DNA of 32,086 bases from contig QNFC01000002.1 in the NCBI GenBank assembly GCA_003645395.1, positions 1-32,086 of the forward strand, read 5' to 3'. Both the position numbers and the translations under genes were made by a program. A model generated the notes under the pieces. It was not told the DNA's origin, ran no database searches, and saw only the letters and a program-made list of their open reading frames with translations. Each line of letters opens with the position of its first letter. Position 1 is the first letter of the stretch. The stretch comes from Gammaproteobacteria bacterium (lineage in GTDB: Bacteria; Pseudomonadota; Gammaproteobacteria; Immundisolibacterales; Immundisolibacteraceae). Below, one piece after another: positions 7,716-16,960 of the stretch.

Positions 7716-8114
7716 CTAGCCGGCCAAAGGGGGATGCCAGATCATCTGCACGCGTGTTCCTGCAGGATCAACACAATAGAAACTACGAGCGCCATCTCGA
7801 TGAGTGCGTGGCTCAGCAATAATCACTACATCAGCAGCGACCAGAAAGTCGTGCCAACTATCTACGTGCTCAATTTTTGCGAGAATAAACCCAATGTGGT
7901 CCAACCGCTGAGAACGATCATCACCAACCGGCGCTAACGCCCGGTGCAGGGCAAGGTTATCGTTCCCACCGGTGAGATAGACATTGTCTGCATCGGGGCG
8001 CCACTCGACCTCCATACCCAGCAGCTGCACATAAAACTGCTCACAGGCTTCCAGCGAGTCAACGAACAGCGCCACATGACGCATGCCCGTCGTTGCCGGT
8101 GGGCGATTACTCAT
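7716..8114 (-). CDS. VOC-superfamily (glyoxalase/dioxygenase-like) protein
   Basis: Small beta-alpha-beta-beta-beta metalloprotein of the vicinal oxygen chelate superfamily, substrate unknown. Phrases: MRHVALFVDSLEACEQFYVQLLGMEVEWR, shown here as the first half ligand region (His13), then LDHIGF (second His region) and DPAGTRVQMIW. The last position, often Glu in metal-binding members, appears to be Gln. I start at ATG 8114, which overlaps the trpC end by 8 nt and has GGAG about 9 nt upstream, giving 132 residues; an in-frame start at 8144 is less likely. The overlap implies translation coupled to trpC, yet no tryptophan role is known for it. Confidence 0.82.
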   Translation of the reverse strand: MSNRPPATTGMRHVALFVDSLEACEQFYVQLLGMEVEWRPDADNVYLTGGNDNLALHRALAPVGDDRSQRLDHIGFILAKIEHVDSWHDFLVAADVVIIAEPRTHRDGARSFYCVDPAGTRVQMIWHPPLAG

Positions 8115-8919
8115 GTTCGTTTTCTCCGTCAAAAATCTCGCCAATACGTTTCCCTGGGTTCTCAGCCTTCATAAACGCTTCACCGATCAAAAATGCATTC
8201 ACCCCCAAACTTTGAATATAGGCGACATCCGCTGACGTATGAATTCCACTTTCCGAAACCAGCAAAGATTCCTCTGGCGCGATTCGAGCTATTCGCCCAG
8301 TCGTCTCCAATTGCGTTTCAAACGTATTCAAATCGCGGTTATTCACCCCAAGCAGCCTCGGTTGAATCTGCAGCGCCCGTTCCAGCTCCTGTTCATCGTG
8401 AACTTCTACCAGCACATCCAGACCCAGCTCCTGCGCCTGTGCGTTAAGCTCTCGCAACTGCACATCATCAAGGGCAGCGACAATCAACAGCAGCGCGTCT
8501 GCACCCATTGCCCGGGCTTCAAAAACCTGAAATTCACTAATAACAAAATCTTTTCTGATCACCGGCAAACTGCAAGCATCTCGGGCAGCCTGTAAATACT
8601 CAGGACCACCCTGAAAAAAACTGCGATCCGTCAGAACTGACAGGCAGGCAGCCCCGCCAGCCTCGTATGATTGGGCGATCCAGGCAGCGTCAAAATCTTC
8701 TCTAATCAATCCCTTACTCGGCGACGCCCGTTTAATCTCGGCAATGATGCCTGGTCGCCCGTCGTTAACCCGACTTTCGAGTGCAGCCGCAAAGCCTCGA
8801 GCCGGCGGCGCAGCAGCGGCTTGCGCTGCCATCGATGCAAGCCCCGGCGCTTTTAAACCGTCAGCAATCTCAACCGCCTTAACCCTGAGAATTTTCTGCA
8901 ACACATCTGCAACCGTCAC
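8107..8919 (-). CDS. trpC: Indole-3-glycerol phosphate synthase
   Basis: Converts CdRP to indole-3-glycerol phosphate in tryptophan synthesis. It is a monofunctional TIM barrel of 270 residues without a fused TrpF, as in Pseudomonas. Active-site phrases: IIAEIKRASPSKG, VIRKDFVI, VEVHDEQE, GVNNRDLNTFE and LVSESGIHT. The open frame extends upstream into trpD. The GTG at 8919 is chosen because the family begins right there (VADVLQKIL) and it lies 1 nt after the trpD stop, implying tight coupling. An alternative is a second GTG five codons downstream. Confidence 0.95.
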   Translation of the reverse strand: MTVADVLQKILRVKAVEIADGLKAPGLASMAAQAAAAPPARGFAAALESRVNDGRPGIIAEIKRASPSKGLIREDFDAAWIAQSYEAGGAACLSVLTDRSFFQGGPEYLQAARDACSLPVIRKDFVISEFQVFEARAMGADALLLIVAALDDVQLRELNAQAQELGLDVLVEVHDEQELERALQIQPRLLGVNNRDLNTFETQLETTGRIARIAPEESLLVSESGIHTSADVAYIQSLGVNAFLIGEAFMKAENPGKRIGEIFDGENEHE

Positions 8920-8920
8920 C

Positions 8921-9946
8921 TCACCTCTCTCCCAGCTGGGAGGTGAAATCAACCAGCGCAGCAAGCTTGTCAGCGGCAGCACCGCTATCAATTATCTCAC
9001 CTGCTTGCGCCACACCATTTATCAAGGTCTCACTGAGACCAGCCAGATAAATCGCGGCGCCGGCGTTAGCCAGCACAATGTCACGAGCCGGCCCGGACTG
9101 GCCTGCCAGCACCTGCTGAATAACGGCTGCGCTCTGATCAGCACTATCGACCACCAATGCGGTCAACGCAGAACTTTCCAATCCAAGTTGTTCCGGCGTG
9201 AGCAGGTAGCTGCGCACCACACCATCATTAAGTTCTGCCACTTGAGTTGGCCCACTAAGACTGATTTCATCGAGCCCATCCTCACCGCGCACCACCATCA
9301 CCCGTTCGCTACCCAGCCGCTGCAGCACCTGCGCCACCGGCTCGATAAGCGCCGCATCGTAAACACCAATCAACTGACTCTTTGCCCCGGCCGGGTTAGT
9401 TAACGGACCAAGCAAATTAAAAATAGTGCGGGCGCCCAGTTCCCGCCGCGGCCCAATTGCGTACTTCATGGCACCGTGGTGGGCTGGGGCAAACAGAAAG
9501 CCGATACCCAGCTTGCCAATACACTCGCCCACCAGGTCCGCTGACAGGTCAATTCTGACGCCAAGTTTTTCGAGCACATCGGCACTGCCGGAGCTACTCG
9601 ACACCGAACGGTTACCGTGCTTAGCCACCTGCGCGCCGGCCGCCGCCACCACAATCGCCGCGGCAGTAGAGATATTAAACGTGTGCGCGCCATCACCGCC
9701 CGTGCCGCAGGTATCAATGAGATGCGGCCCTTGCACCTGCACAGGGGTTGCAAGGTCACGCATTACCTGAGCTGCCTCGGCAATCTCGGTAATGGTTTCG
9801 CCTTTCACCCGCAGCCCAACCAGAAATCCGCCGATCTGCGCCGGAGAGGCATCTCCGCCCATAATCAACCCCATGACGTCAGCCATATCAGTTGCGGTAA
9901 GGTCCTTTCCGGCAATTACCTGAGCAATCGCTTGCTGCATATCCAT
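8921..9946 (-). CDS. trpD: Anthranilate phosphoribosyltransferase
   Basis: Transfers phosphoribose from PRPP to anthranilate. The 341-residue length is typical. Signatures: CGTGGDGAHTFNIST (PRPP-binding glycine-rich loop), KHGNRSVSSSSGSAD, and GPLTNPA with the following RLGSERVMVV. The protein is not fused to TrpG. It starts with ATG 19 nt after the trpG stop and ends 1 nt before trpC. Confidence 0.97.
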   Translation of the reverse strand: MDMQQAIAQVIAGKDLTATDMADVMGLIMGGDASPAQIGGFLVGLRVKGETITEIAEAAQVMRDLATPVQVQGPHLIDTCGTGGDGAHTFNISTAAAIVVAAAGAQVAKHGNRSVSSSSGSADVLEKLGVRIDLSADLVGECIGKLGIGFLFAPAHHGAMKYAIGPRRELGARTIFNLLGPLTNPAGAKSQLIGVYDAALIEPVAQVLQRLGSERVMVVRGEDGLDEISLSGPTQVAELNDGVVRSYLLTPEQLGLESSALTALVVDSADQSAAVIQQVLAGQSGPARDIVLANAGAAIYLAGLSETLINGVAQAGEIIDSGAAADKLAALVDFTSQLGER

Positions 9947-9965
9947 TCAGTTCAACATCCCTGAG

Positions 9966-10562
9966 CTAAGATCTATCTGATTTCGCTTGCTGTAAAAAAT
10001 TGCGCAGCAACTCGTGACCATATTCGGACTTAATTGATTCAGGGTGAAACTGCACCCCTTCGACCGGCCGCGTTTTATGCCGCAGACCCATAATTTCGTC
10101 ACGACTGCCGTCCTCGAACTGGGTCCAGGCGCTAATCTCAAAGCAATCGGGTAGTGTTGATTCTTCCACCACCAACGAGTGGTACCGGGTGGCGGTAAAC
10201 GGGGTTGGCAAGCCGGCGAACACACCTTTGCCATCGTGATAAATAGGCGACACCTTGCCGTGCATCACCTGACGAGCATGCACCACCCTGCCGCCAAACA
10301 CCTGACCCAGACACTGGTGCCCTAAACAGACGCCCAGCAACGGGATTTTACCGGCCACCGCCGCAATCAGTTCCATCGACACGCCGGCCTGATCCGGCGC
10401 ACAGGGACCGGGGGAAATCATCACCTGACCCGGCGCTTTAGCCAGCAGTTCAGCAACAGTCGCAGCGTCATTACGGACCACTTCAACTTGCTCTCCCAGC
10501 TCACCAAGGTACTGCACCAGGTTGTAGGTAAAAGAATCGTAATTATCGATCATTAACAACAT
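9966..10562 (-). CDS. trpG: Anthranilate synthase glutamine amidotransferase subunit
   Basis: Class I glutaminase that feeds ammonia to TrpE, and possibly to PabB for folate, since family members are often shared. Catalytic triad: Cys79 in GVCLGHQ, His173 and Glu175 in VQFHPES. The N-terminal [15 protein letters not shown] is typical. Length is 198 residues. It begins 2 nt after the trpE stop, so the two subunits are made together. Confidence 0.96.
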   Translation of the reverse strand: MLLMIDNYDSFTYNLVQYLGELGEQVEVVRNDAATVAELLAKAPGQVMISPGPCAPDQAGVSMELIAAVAGKIPLLGVCLGHQCLGQVFGGRVVHARQVMHGKVSPIYHDGKGVFAGLPTPFTATRYHSLVVEESTLPDCFEISAWTQFEDGSRDEIMGLRHKTRPVEGVQFHPESIKSEYGHELLRNFLQQAKSDRS

Positions 10563-10564
10563 GG

Positions 10565-12073
10565 TCAGCCCCGCTCCTGTTCCACAGCTGGATCTGACTT
10601 CAGTCCCGCCTCTACCATGGCGACCGCTCTAAATAATGCCCGACGTTTGTTCAGCGTCTCTTCCCACTCCGTAGCTGGCACCGAATCGGCAACGATGCCG
10701 CCACCGGCTTGCACATGCAGCGTGTCGTCTTTAATCACGGCGGTGCGAATGGCAATCGCCGTGTCCATGTTGCCGCTCCAGCCGATGTAGCCTACTGCTC
10801 CGGAGTAGACCCCCCGTTTTACTGGCTCCAGCTCATCAATAATTTCCATAGCCCGCACCTTGGGCGCACCTGTCAATGTTCCCGCGGGAAAGGTCGCCCG
10901 CAATGCATCAATCGCCGTCATGCCGTCCCTGACCTTGCCTTCAACGTTGGAAACGATGTGCATCACGTGGGAATAGCGCTCCACCACCATGGTCTCGGTC
11001 ACCTCCACGCTGCCGATCTCGGCCACCCGGCCGACATCGTTGCGACCCAGGTCAATCAACATCAAATGCTCGGCCAGCTCTTTGGGGTCTTCCATTAATT
11101 CTCGTTCATAGAGCAAATCCTGCTCAGTATCCTGCCCGCGCGGTCGGGTTCCGGCTATCGGCCGCACCGTTAGCACCCCATCTTCCAGACGCGTTAGCAC
11201 TTCCGGCGAGGCACCCACGACGGCAAAATCGTCCAGCTGCAGATGAAACATATACGGCGATGGGTTGAGGTAACGAAGCGCCCGATAGAGATCAATAGGC
11301 GGCGCGGTGAAATCGATAGACATGCGCTGCGAAGGCACCACCTGCATCACATCACCATCAACGATATAACGCTTAACCCTTTCGACGGCGTCCTCAAACC
11401 CCTGCTGGGTAAAGCTGGCGTTAAAATTGCTGTGCGCATCCGTGAGCCCCGACACCGGCAACGACTGTGGATATTCTTTTAACGGTTGCTCCAGCTGTTC
11501 GATGAGCTGGTCGAGCCGTGCTTCCGCCCAGGCAAGTGTTTTTGGTCCCTCTGCGTGGGCATGAACGATCGCGTAGAGACTGCCGCTGAGGTTATCGAAA
11601 ACAACCACCTCTTCGGCGAGCATCAACAATATATCGGGCACCCCAATAGGGTCGGGTTTGGTATTCGGCCCAAGCCGAGGTTCCACATAACGAATGGTGT
11701 CGTAACCAAAGTAGCCGACCAGCCCACCGCTAAACCGCGGTAACCCGTCAGCCGGGGCCACTCGAAACTGCGTCTGGTACTCATCGATCCAGGCCAGCGG
11801 GTCTTCAACCTGCCAGTGCTCTATCTCGCCATCGCGCTCCAACGTTACCTGGTGGCCGCTAACCTTAATACGCGTATCACTGGGCAGGCCGATCATCGAA
11901 TAGCGGCCCCATTTCTCGCCACCCTGAACCGATTCCAGCAGAAAGCTGTAGGGTTGGGCGGCAAGTTTCAGGTAAGTGCTCAGCGGCGTGTCGACGTCCG
12001 CCAGCACCTGTCGAAAGACAGGCACGCTGTTGTAGCCTGCTCGCAAAGCGCTTTGAAAATTTTCTTGATTCAT
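10565..12073 (-). CDS. trpE: Anthranilate synthase component I
   Basis: Chorismate-utilising large subunit that forms anthranilate with ammonia from TrpG. The 502-residue length is normal. The tryptophan feedback-binding motif LLES is present at residues 45-48 ([18 protein letters not shown]), so allosteric control is expected. Catalytic C-terminal phrases: [31 protein letters not shown] and GGGIVADS. The 63-nt region upstream shows a small hairpin (GTGG/CCAC) next to the start but no Trp-codon leader peptide or terminator. Confidence 0.97.
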   Translation of the reverse strand: MNQENFQSALRAGYNSVPVFRQVLADVDTPLSTYLKLAAQPYSFLLESVQGGEKWGRYSMIGLPSDTRIKVSGHQVTLERDGEIEHWQVEDPLAWIDEYQTQFRVAPADGLPRFSGGLVGYFGYDTIRYVEPRLGPNTKPDPIGVPDILLMLAEEVVVFDNLSGSLYAIVHAHAEGPKTLAWAEARLDQLIEQLEQPLKEYPQSLPVSGLTDAHSNFNASFTQQGFEDAVERVKRYIVDGDVMQVVPSQRMSIDFTAPPIDLYRALRYLNPSPYMFHLQLDDFAVVGASPEVLTRLEDGVLTVRPIAGTRPRGQDTEQDLLYERELMEDPKELAEHLMLIDLGRNDVGRVAEIGSVEVTETMVVERYSHVMHIVSNVEGKVRDGMTAIDALRATFPAGTLTGAPKVRAMEIIDELEPVKRGVYSGAVGYIGWSGNMDTAIAIRTAVIKDDTLHVQAGGGIVADSVPATEWEETLNKRRALFRAVAMVEAGLKSDPAVEQERG

Positions 12074-12136
12074 TGCTTTCGTGGGTTATCCACTTGATTG
12101 AAGAAAAGAGCGATTAAGGGAAGTAGCGGGGCGCAG

Positions 12137-12808
12137 TCAAATAGCCGCCAGCTCATTGCGCATCTGCTCAATGGTTGCCCGGTAGTCATTACTGCCGAAT
12201 ATCGCCGACCCGGCAACAAAAGTATCTGCCCCGGCTACGGCTACCTGTGCGATGTTGTCAACTTTTATGCCGCCATCAACCTGCAAACGAATATCTCCAC
12301 CGTGACCATCCAGCAAGCTACGGGTGTCGGCTATTTTCTGCAGCGTCGCGGGAATAAAAGATTGTCCTCCAAAGCCTGGGTTCACCGACATTAGCAGCAC
12401 CATATCAAGCCGGTCCATCACGTGGCGAAGGCAATCCGTAGTAGTCGCCGGGTTAAGCACTAAACCTGCCTTGCAACCACTTTCGCGGATCAACGCCAAA
12501 GTACGATCGACATGCTGGCTAGCCTCCGGGTGAAAAGTAATATAGTCGGCTCCTGCCTCGGCAAAAGCCGTTACCAGACTATCCACCGGGCTAACCATCA
12601 AATGGACATCCACCGTTGCCGTGATACCGTAATTACGCAGCGCGTCACACACCATCGGCCCAACGGTAAGGTTGGGCACATAGTGATTATCCATCACGTC
12701 AACATGAACCACGTCCGCCCCGGCCGCTAAAACAGCGGCGACATCTTCGCCCAAACGGGCAAAGTCAGCGGAAAGAATGGAAGGTGCAATCCAGTCAGGT
12801 TGGCGCAA
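12137..12808 (-). CDS. rpe: Ribulose-phosphate 3-epimerase
   Basis: Interconverts ribulose-5-phosphate and xylulose-5-phosphate in the pentose phosphate pathway. TIM barrel of 223 residues with metal-site phrases [32 protein letters not shown] and LQVDGGI. The start is TTG at 12808: the family begins within a few residues of [10 protein letters not shown] and no ATG or GTG exists upstream in frame. It precedes trpE by 63 nt. Pseudomonas has gph between these two genes; here gph is absent. Confidence 0.96.
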   Translation of the reverse strand: MRQPDWIAPSILSADFARLGEDVAAVLAAGADVVHVDVMDNHYVPNLTVGPMVCDALRNYGITATVDVHLMVSPVDSLVTAFAEAGADYITFHPEASQHVDRTLALIRESGCKAGLVLNPATTTDCLRHVMDRLDMVLLMSVNPGFGGQSFIPATLQKIADTRSLLDGHGGDIRLQVDGGIKVDNIAQVAVAGADTFVAGSAIFGSNDYRATIEQMRNELAAI

Positions 12809-12932
12809 TTCAGATAATCTCTGGTGATGGAGGTAGAACCCTAATTTTCCTTCGACAACCTGCAGAAAGAAACCTTTTTCATTTCAGATAATAAATCTCG
12901 AAGCGACCAGCAAGCGTCAGGACCTCCAGAAA

Positions 12933-14021
12933 ATGCAGCTCGACACCCCTTCCTCGACCCTTAAAACCGAGCTCATACCGCTCGAATTGCAGGACATTCT
13001 TCGGGTAAGTCACGAACCCCTTCGCCAGTTTAGCGACTTTGAGGTTCATCAATTGCTCTGCGCAGACCTCTACGCTTATCTGAATTACCTTGACCAGGGC
13101 CTCCGCGAGATTGGTCTTGGGGCTGCGCAAATATCGATGCCGCCCAAACAGCTGTTTCAGCAGCCTGGCGAGCTGGGGGATTTTCGAGTTATGCCGTGCG
13201 TGCGCGCCACGGCAGCGGGCAAACTACACAAGACCATAAAACTAGTGGGCACTAACCGAATTGGGCGGCTAGTGCCCGACCAGATCAGCGTCGGCAAAGC
13301 CTGCTATCTGGATCCGCAAGAAAACTTCGTCAGCCATCAGTTTGATGCCTGCCTGCTGTCGTCAATTCGCACCGGCGCCTGCGCAGCACTGGCAACCCGG
13401 CACCTGCAAACCGCAGATCGACCCATTCGCACTGTTACGGTAGTCGGTGCGGGGCGCGTCGGTTTTTATGCTGCAATGTGCCTGCTCAATAATGGTGAAA
13501 TAGACACTCTGACAATCGTCGACCATCTACCCGAACGAGCCGTGACCCTGGCCGCTGGGCTGCAAAGAATAGCGCCCGATTGCCAAATCACGACCACTGA
13601 ATATGCTGACCTAAGTAATTGCGACCTGTTACTGCTCGCCACCAGCAGCAACACAGCGATTTACCACCCCGACCACTTCTCTGCGCAAATTATTATCACC
13701 CTGGGGGCTGATTGCATCGAGCAACGAGAACTACACGACCACCCGCAATGGCATAGCCGAGCCATCTACGTCGACACCCTTGACAGCCTGCGGTTTGGCG
13801 ATCTCGCTGCGTGGACCGTAGAATCAGAGTTCGACTCCCGGCGGCTGATAGAAATAACCCATTTAGCGGCCAACCACACGCGGCCGCCAGACTACCCAGC
13901 ACTATTTATTGCCACCGGGTCTGCTTTGTTCGACAACCTCACCATGAGCTATCTGGTAGAGATTACAACGGAAACTGGACCTGTGGCGCCACCCGCTGAA
14001 ACAGCGCTCGGAACTGACTAA
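12933..14021 (+). CDS. Ornithine cyclodeaminase/mu-crystallin family NAD(P)-dependent protein
   Basis: Member of the OCD/mu-crystallin superfamily (which includes ornithine cyclodeaminase, alanine dehydrogenase of archaeal type, ketimine reductases and SbnB). Evidence: GDFRVMPCVRATAAGKLHKT in the N-terminal dimer/substrate domain, the hallmark RTGACAALATRHL at 146-158, dinucleotide motif VVGAGRVG at 170-177, and the C-terminal IATGSALFDNLTMSYL. Length 362 is slightly long for the family. It stands alone, divergent from rpe and convergent with algC, whose end it overlaps by 59 nt. No neighbouring gene suggests a substrate, so a precise enzyme name is not justified. Confidence 0.82.
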   Translation: MQLDTPSSTLKTELIPLELQDILRVSHEPLRQFSDFEVHQLLCADLYAYLNYLDQGLREIGLGAAQISMPPKQLFQQPGELGDFRVMPCVRATAAGKLHKTIKLVGTNRIGRLVPDQISVGKACYLDPQENFVSHQFDACLLSSIRTGACAALATRHLQTADRPIRTVTVVGAGRVGFYAAMCLLNNGEIDTLTIVDHLPERAVTLAAGLQRIAPDCQITTTEYADLSNCDLLLLATSSNTAIYHPDHFSAQIIITLGADCIEQRELHDHPQWHSRAIYVDTLDSLRFGDLAAWTVESEFDSRRLIEITHLAANHTRPPDYPALFIATGSALFDNLTMSYLVEITTETGPVAPPAETALGTD

Positions 14022-15336
14022 TAATTTGGTCCAGCGCAGCCTGATCATCACCCTCAAACCGCAGCACCATCACCGGTGTCGTATTTGATGCGCGGGCAAG
14101 GCCAAACCCGTCGGCAAATTCAACGCGAATTCCGTCCAGCGTAGAAACCTCCGCGTCCACAAAATCAGCCGCTTCCACCAGTTTGGGAATCAATGCGTGA
14201 GGCTCACCTTCAGCCATTTCAATATGCAATTCCGGCGTATTGACAGCGTCTGGCAACTCGTCAAACAGTGCCTGCACCGGACGAGGGTCTTTGCTAATAA
14301 TTTCCAGCAACCTACTAGCCCCGTAGAGGCCATCGTCAAACCCATACCAGCGTTCGCCGAAAAAAATATGACCACTCATTTCACCAGCTAACTCAGCGTT
14401 GCGCGCTTTCATCTCGGCTTTCACCAGTGAATGACCGGTGCGACACATCACTGGTTGGCCACCGGCCGCCTTGATCACCCTCGGCAAATGACGAGTGCAC
14501 TTCACGTCATAAAGAATGGTCGCGCCAGGGTTGCGCTGCAGAAGATCTCTGGCAAACAGCATCATCAATCGATCCGGCCAAATCACATCGCCAGTAAGCG
14601 TAACGACCCCAACGCGGTCACCATCGCCGTCAAACGCCAGCCCTAAATCAGCCTGGTGCTCCGCCACACTAGCAATCAAATCAACCAGGTTTTCCGGCTT
14701 GCTGGGATCCGGGTGATGATTAGGAAAATTGCCATCAACCTCGGTGAATAATTCCACTACTTCACAACCGAGTTCACGCAGTAATGCGGGTGCTACGTCA
14801 CCGGTCACACCGTTGCCACAATCCACCACAACCTTCAACGAACGATTAATCGCAATGTCGTCAGTGATTCGTCGCAAATAAGCAGGCATTACATCTTTGC
14901 TGATTACCTTTCCTGCACCCAGGGGTAGACGGTTATTTTCAATATCGATGCGTAACTGCTGAATCGCCGACTCCGCCAAAGTTGTACCGTTGACCACCAT
15001 TTTCAGACCGTTGTAATTCGGTGGGTTATGACTGCCGGTGACCACTACCCCGCAACCTGTTTCTAGAAAGTGGGTAGCAAAATAAAGCACTGGCGTCGGC
15101 ACCTGGCCCACATCAACAACGTCGCAGCCACCAGCGACAAAACCGTCCATCAATGCCCGTTGTAACCTTGGCCCCGAAAGCCTTCCGTCACGGCCCACCG
15201 CCATTTGTTTCAAGCCCGCCGCTAACACCTGGCCGGCCAGCGCCTGACCAATTAATTGCGCCGCCTCTTCGGTTAAATCGTGGTCAACCACGCCACGTAT
15301 ATCGTAAGCGCGAAAAATATTCGGGTTAATCAACAA
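13963..15336 (-). CDS. algC: Phosphomannomutase/phosphoglucomutase
   Basis: Interconverts hexose 6- and 1-phosphates for LPS and exopolysaccharide precursors. All four family motifs are present: catalytic phosphoserine in TGSHNPP (Ser102), metal loop DGDGDR, sugar loop GEMSGHIFF, and phosphate-binding RASNTTPVMVLRFE. The start is TTG at 15336 (or the next TTG at 15333), with AAGGAG 5-8 nt upstream. The frame stays open upstream, without a stop, to the TGA that ends the membrane module gene at 15415. In Pseudomonas the two are one long reading frame. The 3' end overlaps the convergent dehydrogenase gene. Confidence 0.96.
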   Translation of the reverse strand: MLINPNIFRAYDIRGVVDHDLTEEAAQLIGQALAGQVLAAGLKQMAVGRDGRLSGPRLQRALMDGFVAGGCDVVDVGQVPTPVLYFATHFLETGCGVVVTGSHNPPNYNGLKMVVNGTTLAESAIQQLRIDIENNRLPLGAGKVISKDVMPAYLRRITDDIAINRSLKVVVDCGNGVTGDVAPALLRELGCEVVELFTEVDGNFPNHHPDPSKPENLVDLIASVAEHQADLGLAFDGDGDRVGVVTLTGDVIWPDRLMMLFARDLLQRNPGATILYDVKCTRHLPRVIKAAGGQPVMCRTGHSLVKAEMKARNAELAGEMSGHIFFGERWYGFDDGLYGASRLLEIISKDPRPVQALFDELPDAVNTPELHIEMAEGEPHALIPKLVEAADFVDAEVSTLDGIRVEFADGFGLARASNTTPVMVLRFEGDDQAALDQIISQFRALFQRVAPQVQFPL

Positions 15337-15414
15337 AAACTCTCCTTTGCCGAAGAAAAAAGCGGTTCGAATAACTACTGACGAGCGTGCGTAGGAACCG
15401 ATAAAGTTGGCAGA

Positions 15415-16461
15415 TCAATCACTGCCCAGGTCAATATCCGGCGTATTGGCAGCCGCCCTGGAAGGGCTCCCCGGAGCGAGCTTCGGTTTAGAGGGGCGTA
15501 GCTGCGAATCAGATAGTTCATGATGAACTGTATGGATGGTGCCAACACTTTCCGCCGCCATTGAGCGGTAGGTTCGCTTTAACTCGCCAACCTTGGCATC
15601 TCGCACAATGGTCACCAAAGTCGCCAAATCCGCCGATATCAACTTTTTAAAGCGCTGACCAAAAAGCAGCAGCGAGATACCTGCCACTAACACGATAAAC
15701 ACGGCAAGACCCGCAAATAATAGCGCCAACGAATCGTCACCCTGCGCAGGCCAATAGGCCACCTGCCACTCACTACCCTTAACGCGCGCCGTGTAAGCCA
15801 TGGTCGCAGCTAACGACTGCTGACCAACCGCCGCAAGTACCAGAGGTTCGCCATTTAAACGAGGTTGTTGCAACTGCATATAACTACCGTCCAAAGCGAG
15901 TTGGTCCACCAGCTCTGAAATCAGGCTAAAGTGCAGCGCCAACAGAAGGTGTCCTACCACCCGCTCACTATTAGTAGCGAATACTGGCTCCACCAGCAAA
16001 ATCCTGGCCTGGGGGGTTCCATTCTCGCCGACCACCGCAGCCGGAGCCTCCCCATGGGAGGCTGAATAATTCATCAGGTCAAGGTCTGCATAGCCAATCG
16101 GCGGCCGGGCGTCAGGCGTTGTCGACCTGTACTTTACGGATACAAGTCGCAGCTTCCAGGCGTGGGGAAGAAATCGCTGAAACTGGTCCGCTAACTGCTC
16201 TCGGCGTTGGCGATTTTCGTCCACTACCGCACCCTTCACTTCATCAGTCTGCGCAAGCTGAGCCAGGGTCTGTTGCTGAAATCGGAGTTTCGCAGCTACC
16301 TGCTGCGCCAGCTGCTGCGCCGCTAACTGATGACGGGCACTGCGTTCGGCAGAAATTTCAGCACTCGTCAACAGATAGACCACGCCAACTGCCTGCAGTG
16401 TGGCAACACCGACGATAGCCGTCACAATTAGCGTTAATCGTGCAATTGACGGCGTTTTCAA
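15415..16461 (-). CDS. Membrane-anchored periplasmic module, separate counterpart of the long AlgC N-terminus
   Basis: Two transmembrane segments (about residues 9-32 and 245-267) flank a periplasmic domain of about 210 residues that begins with a helical, Gln-rich stretch and resembles a Cache-type sensor. The C-terminal ~80 residues are cytoplasmic and low in complexity. I know of no enzyme motif in it. Its place between dut and algC, in the same frame as algC, matches the N-terminal extension annotated on long AlgC proteins in Pseudomonas; that homology is inferred from position and topology. The start is TTG at 16461 with GGAGG 7 nt upstream. It ends at a TGA, 78 nt before the algC start. 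Confidence 0.7.
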   Translation of the reverse strand: MKTPSIARLTLIVTAIVGVATLQAVGVVYLLTSAEISAERSARHQLAAQQLAQQVAAKLRFQQQTLAQLAQTDEVKGAVVDENRQRREQLADQFQRFLPHAWKLRLVSVKYRSTTPDARPPIGYADLDLMNYSASHGEAPAAVVGENGTPQARILLVEPVFATNSERVVGHLLLALHFSLISELVDQLALDGSYMQLQQPRLNGEPLVLAAVGQQSLAATMAYTARVKGSEWQVAYWPAQGDDSLALLFAGLAVFIVLVAGISLLLFGQRFKKLISADLATLVTIVRDAKVGELKRTYRSMAAESVGTIHTVHHELSDSQLRPSKPKLAPGSPSRAAANTPDIDLGSD

Positions 16462-16492
16462 TATCGGCCTCCAACCGAATTCTGCCTATTTT

Positions 16493-16960
16493 TCAATGTC
16501 GACCGGTGTGGCCGAAACCACCCTCGCCACGATCACTACTCGCAAAGTCGGTCACCACTTCAAACTCTACCTGCTGGATCGGCACAAAAACCATCTGCGC
16601 CAGCCGCTCTCCCGGTTCCATCGTAAAAGCCTTAGAACCTCGATTCCAGCACGAGACCATTACCTGACCCTGATAATCGGAGTCGATCAGACCAACCAGA
16701 TTACCCAGTACGATGCCATGCTTGTGCCCCAACCCAGACCGGGGCAGTAACACCGCCGCCAAACCGGGATCTGCGATATGCACTGCGATGCCCGTCGGTA
16801 CCAGCTCGGTCTGTCCCGGTTCAAGCACCATGGGAGCCTCGAGCATGGCACGCAGATCGACGCCGGCCGACCCGTTGGTGGCATAACCGGGCAACGGGAA
16901 TTCATCACCAAGGCGTGGATCAATAATTTTTAACTGAATAGGTTGCACTTCATCCCTCAT
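16493..16960 (-). CDS. dut: Deoxyuridine 5'-triphosphate nucleotidohydrolase (dUTPase)
   Basis: Hydrolyses dUTP to dUMP, limiting uracil in DNA and feeding dTMP synthesis. Trimeric dUTPase with all five motifs: [42 protein letters not shown], and the C-terminal [11 protein letters not shown] arm. The ATG at 16960 gives 155 residues and overlaps the coaBC end by 11 nt; an in-frame start at 17014 would add an unlikely tail. The coaBC-dut coupling is common in Gammaproteobacteria. Confidence 0.97.
   Translation of the reverse strand: MRDEVQPIQLKIIDPRLGDEFPLPGYATNGSAGVDLRAMLEAPMVLEPGQTELVPTGIAVHIADPGLAAVLLPRSGLGHKHGIVLGNLVGLIDSDYQGQVMVSCWNRGSKAFTMEPGERLAQMVFVPIQQVEFEVVTDFASSDRGEGGFGHTGRH

Noticed and set aside
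8920-8991. Longer trpC starting inside trpD
   Set aside because: The added residues are the trpD coding sequence read in another frame; family homology begins at the GTG at 8919.
12074-12136. Possible trp attenuator before trpE
   Set aside because: No leader peptide with Trp codons and no terminator hairpin; only a 4-bp GTGG/CCAC stem next to the start codon.
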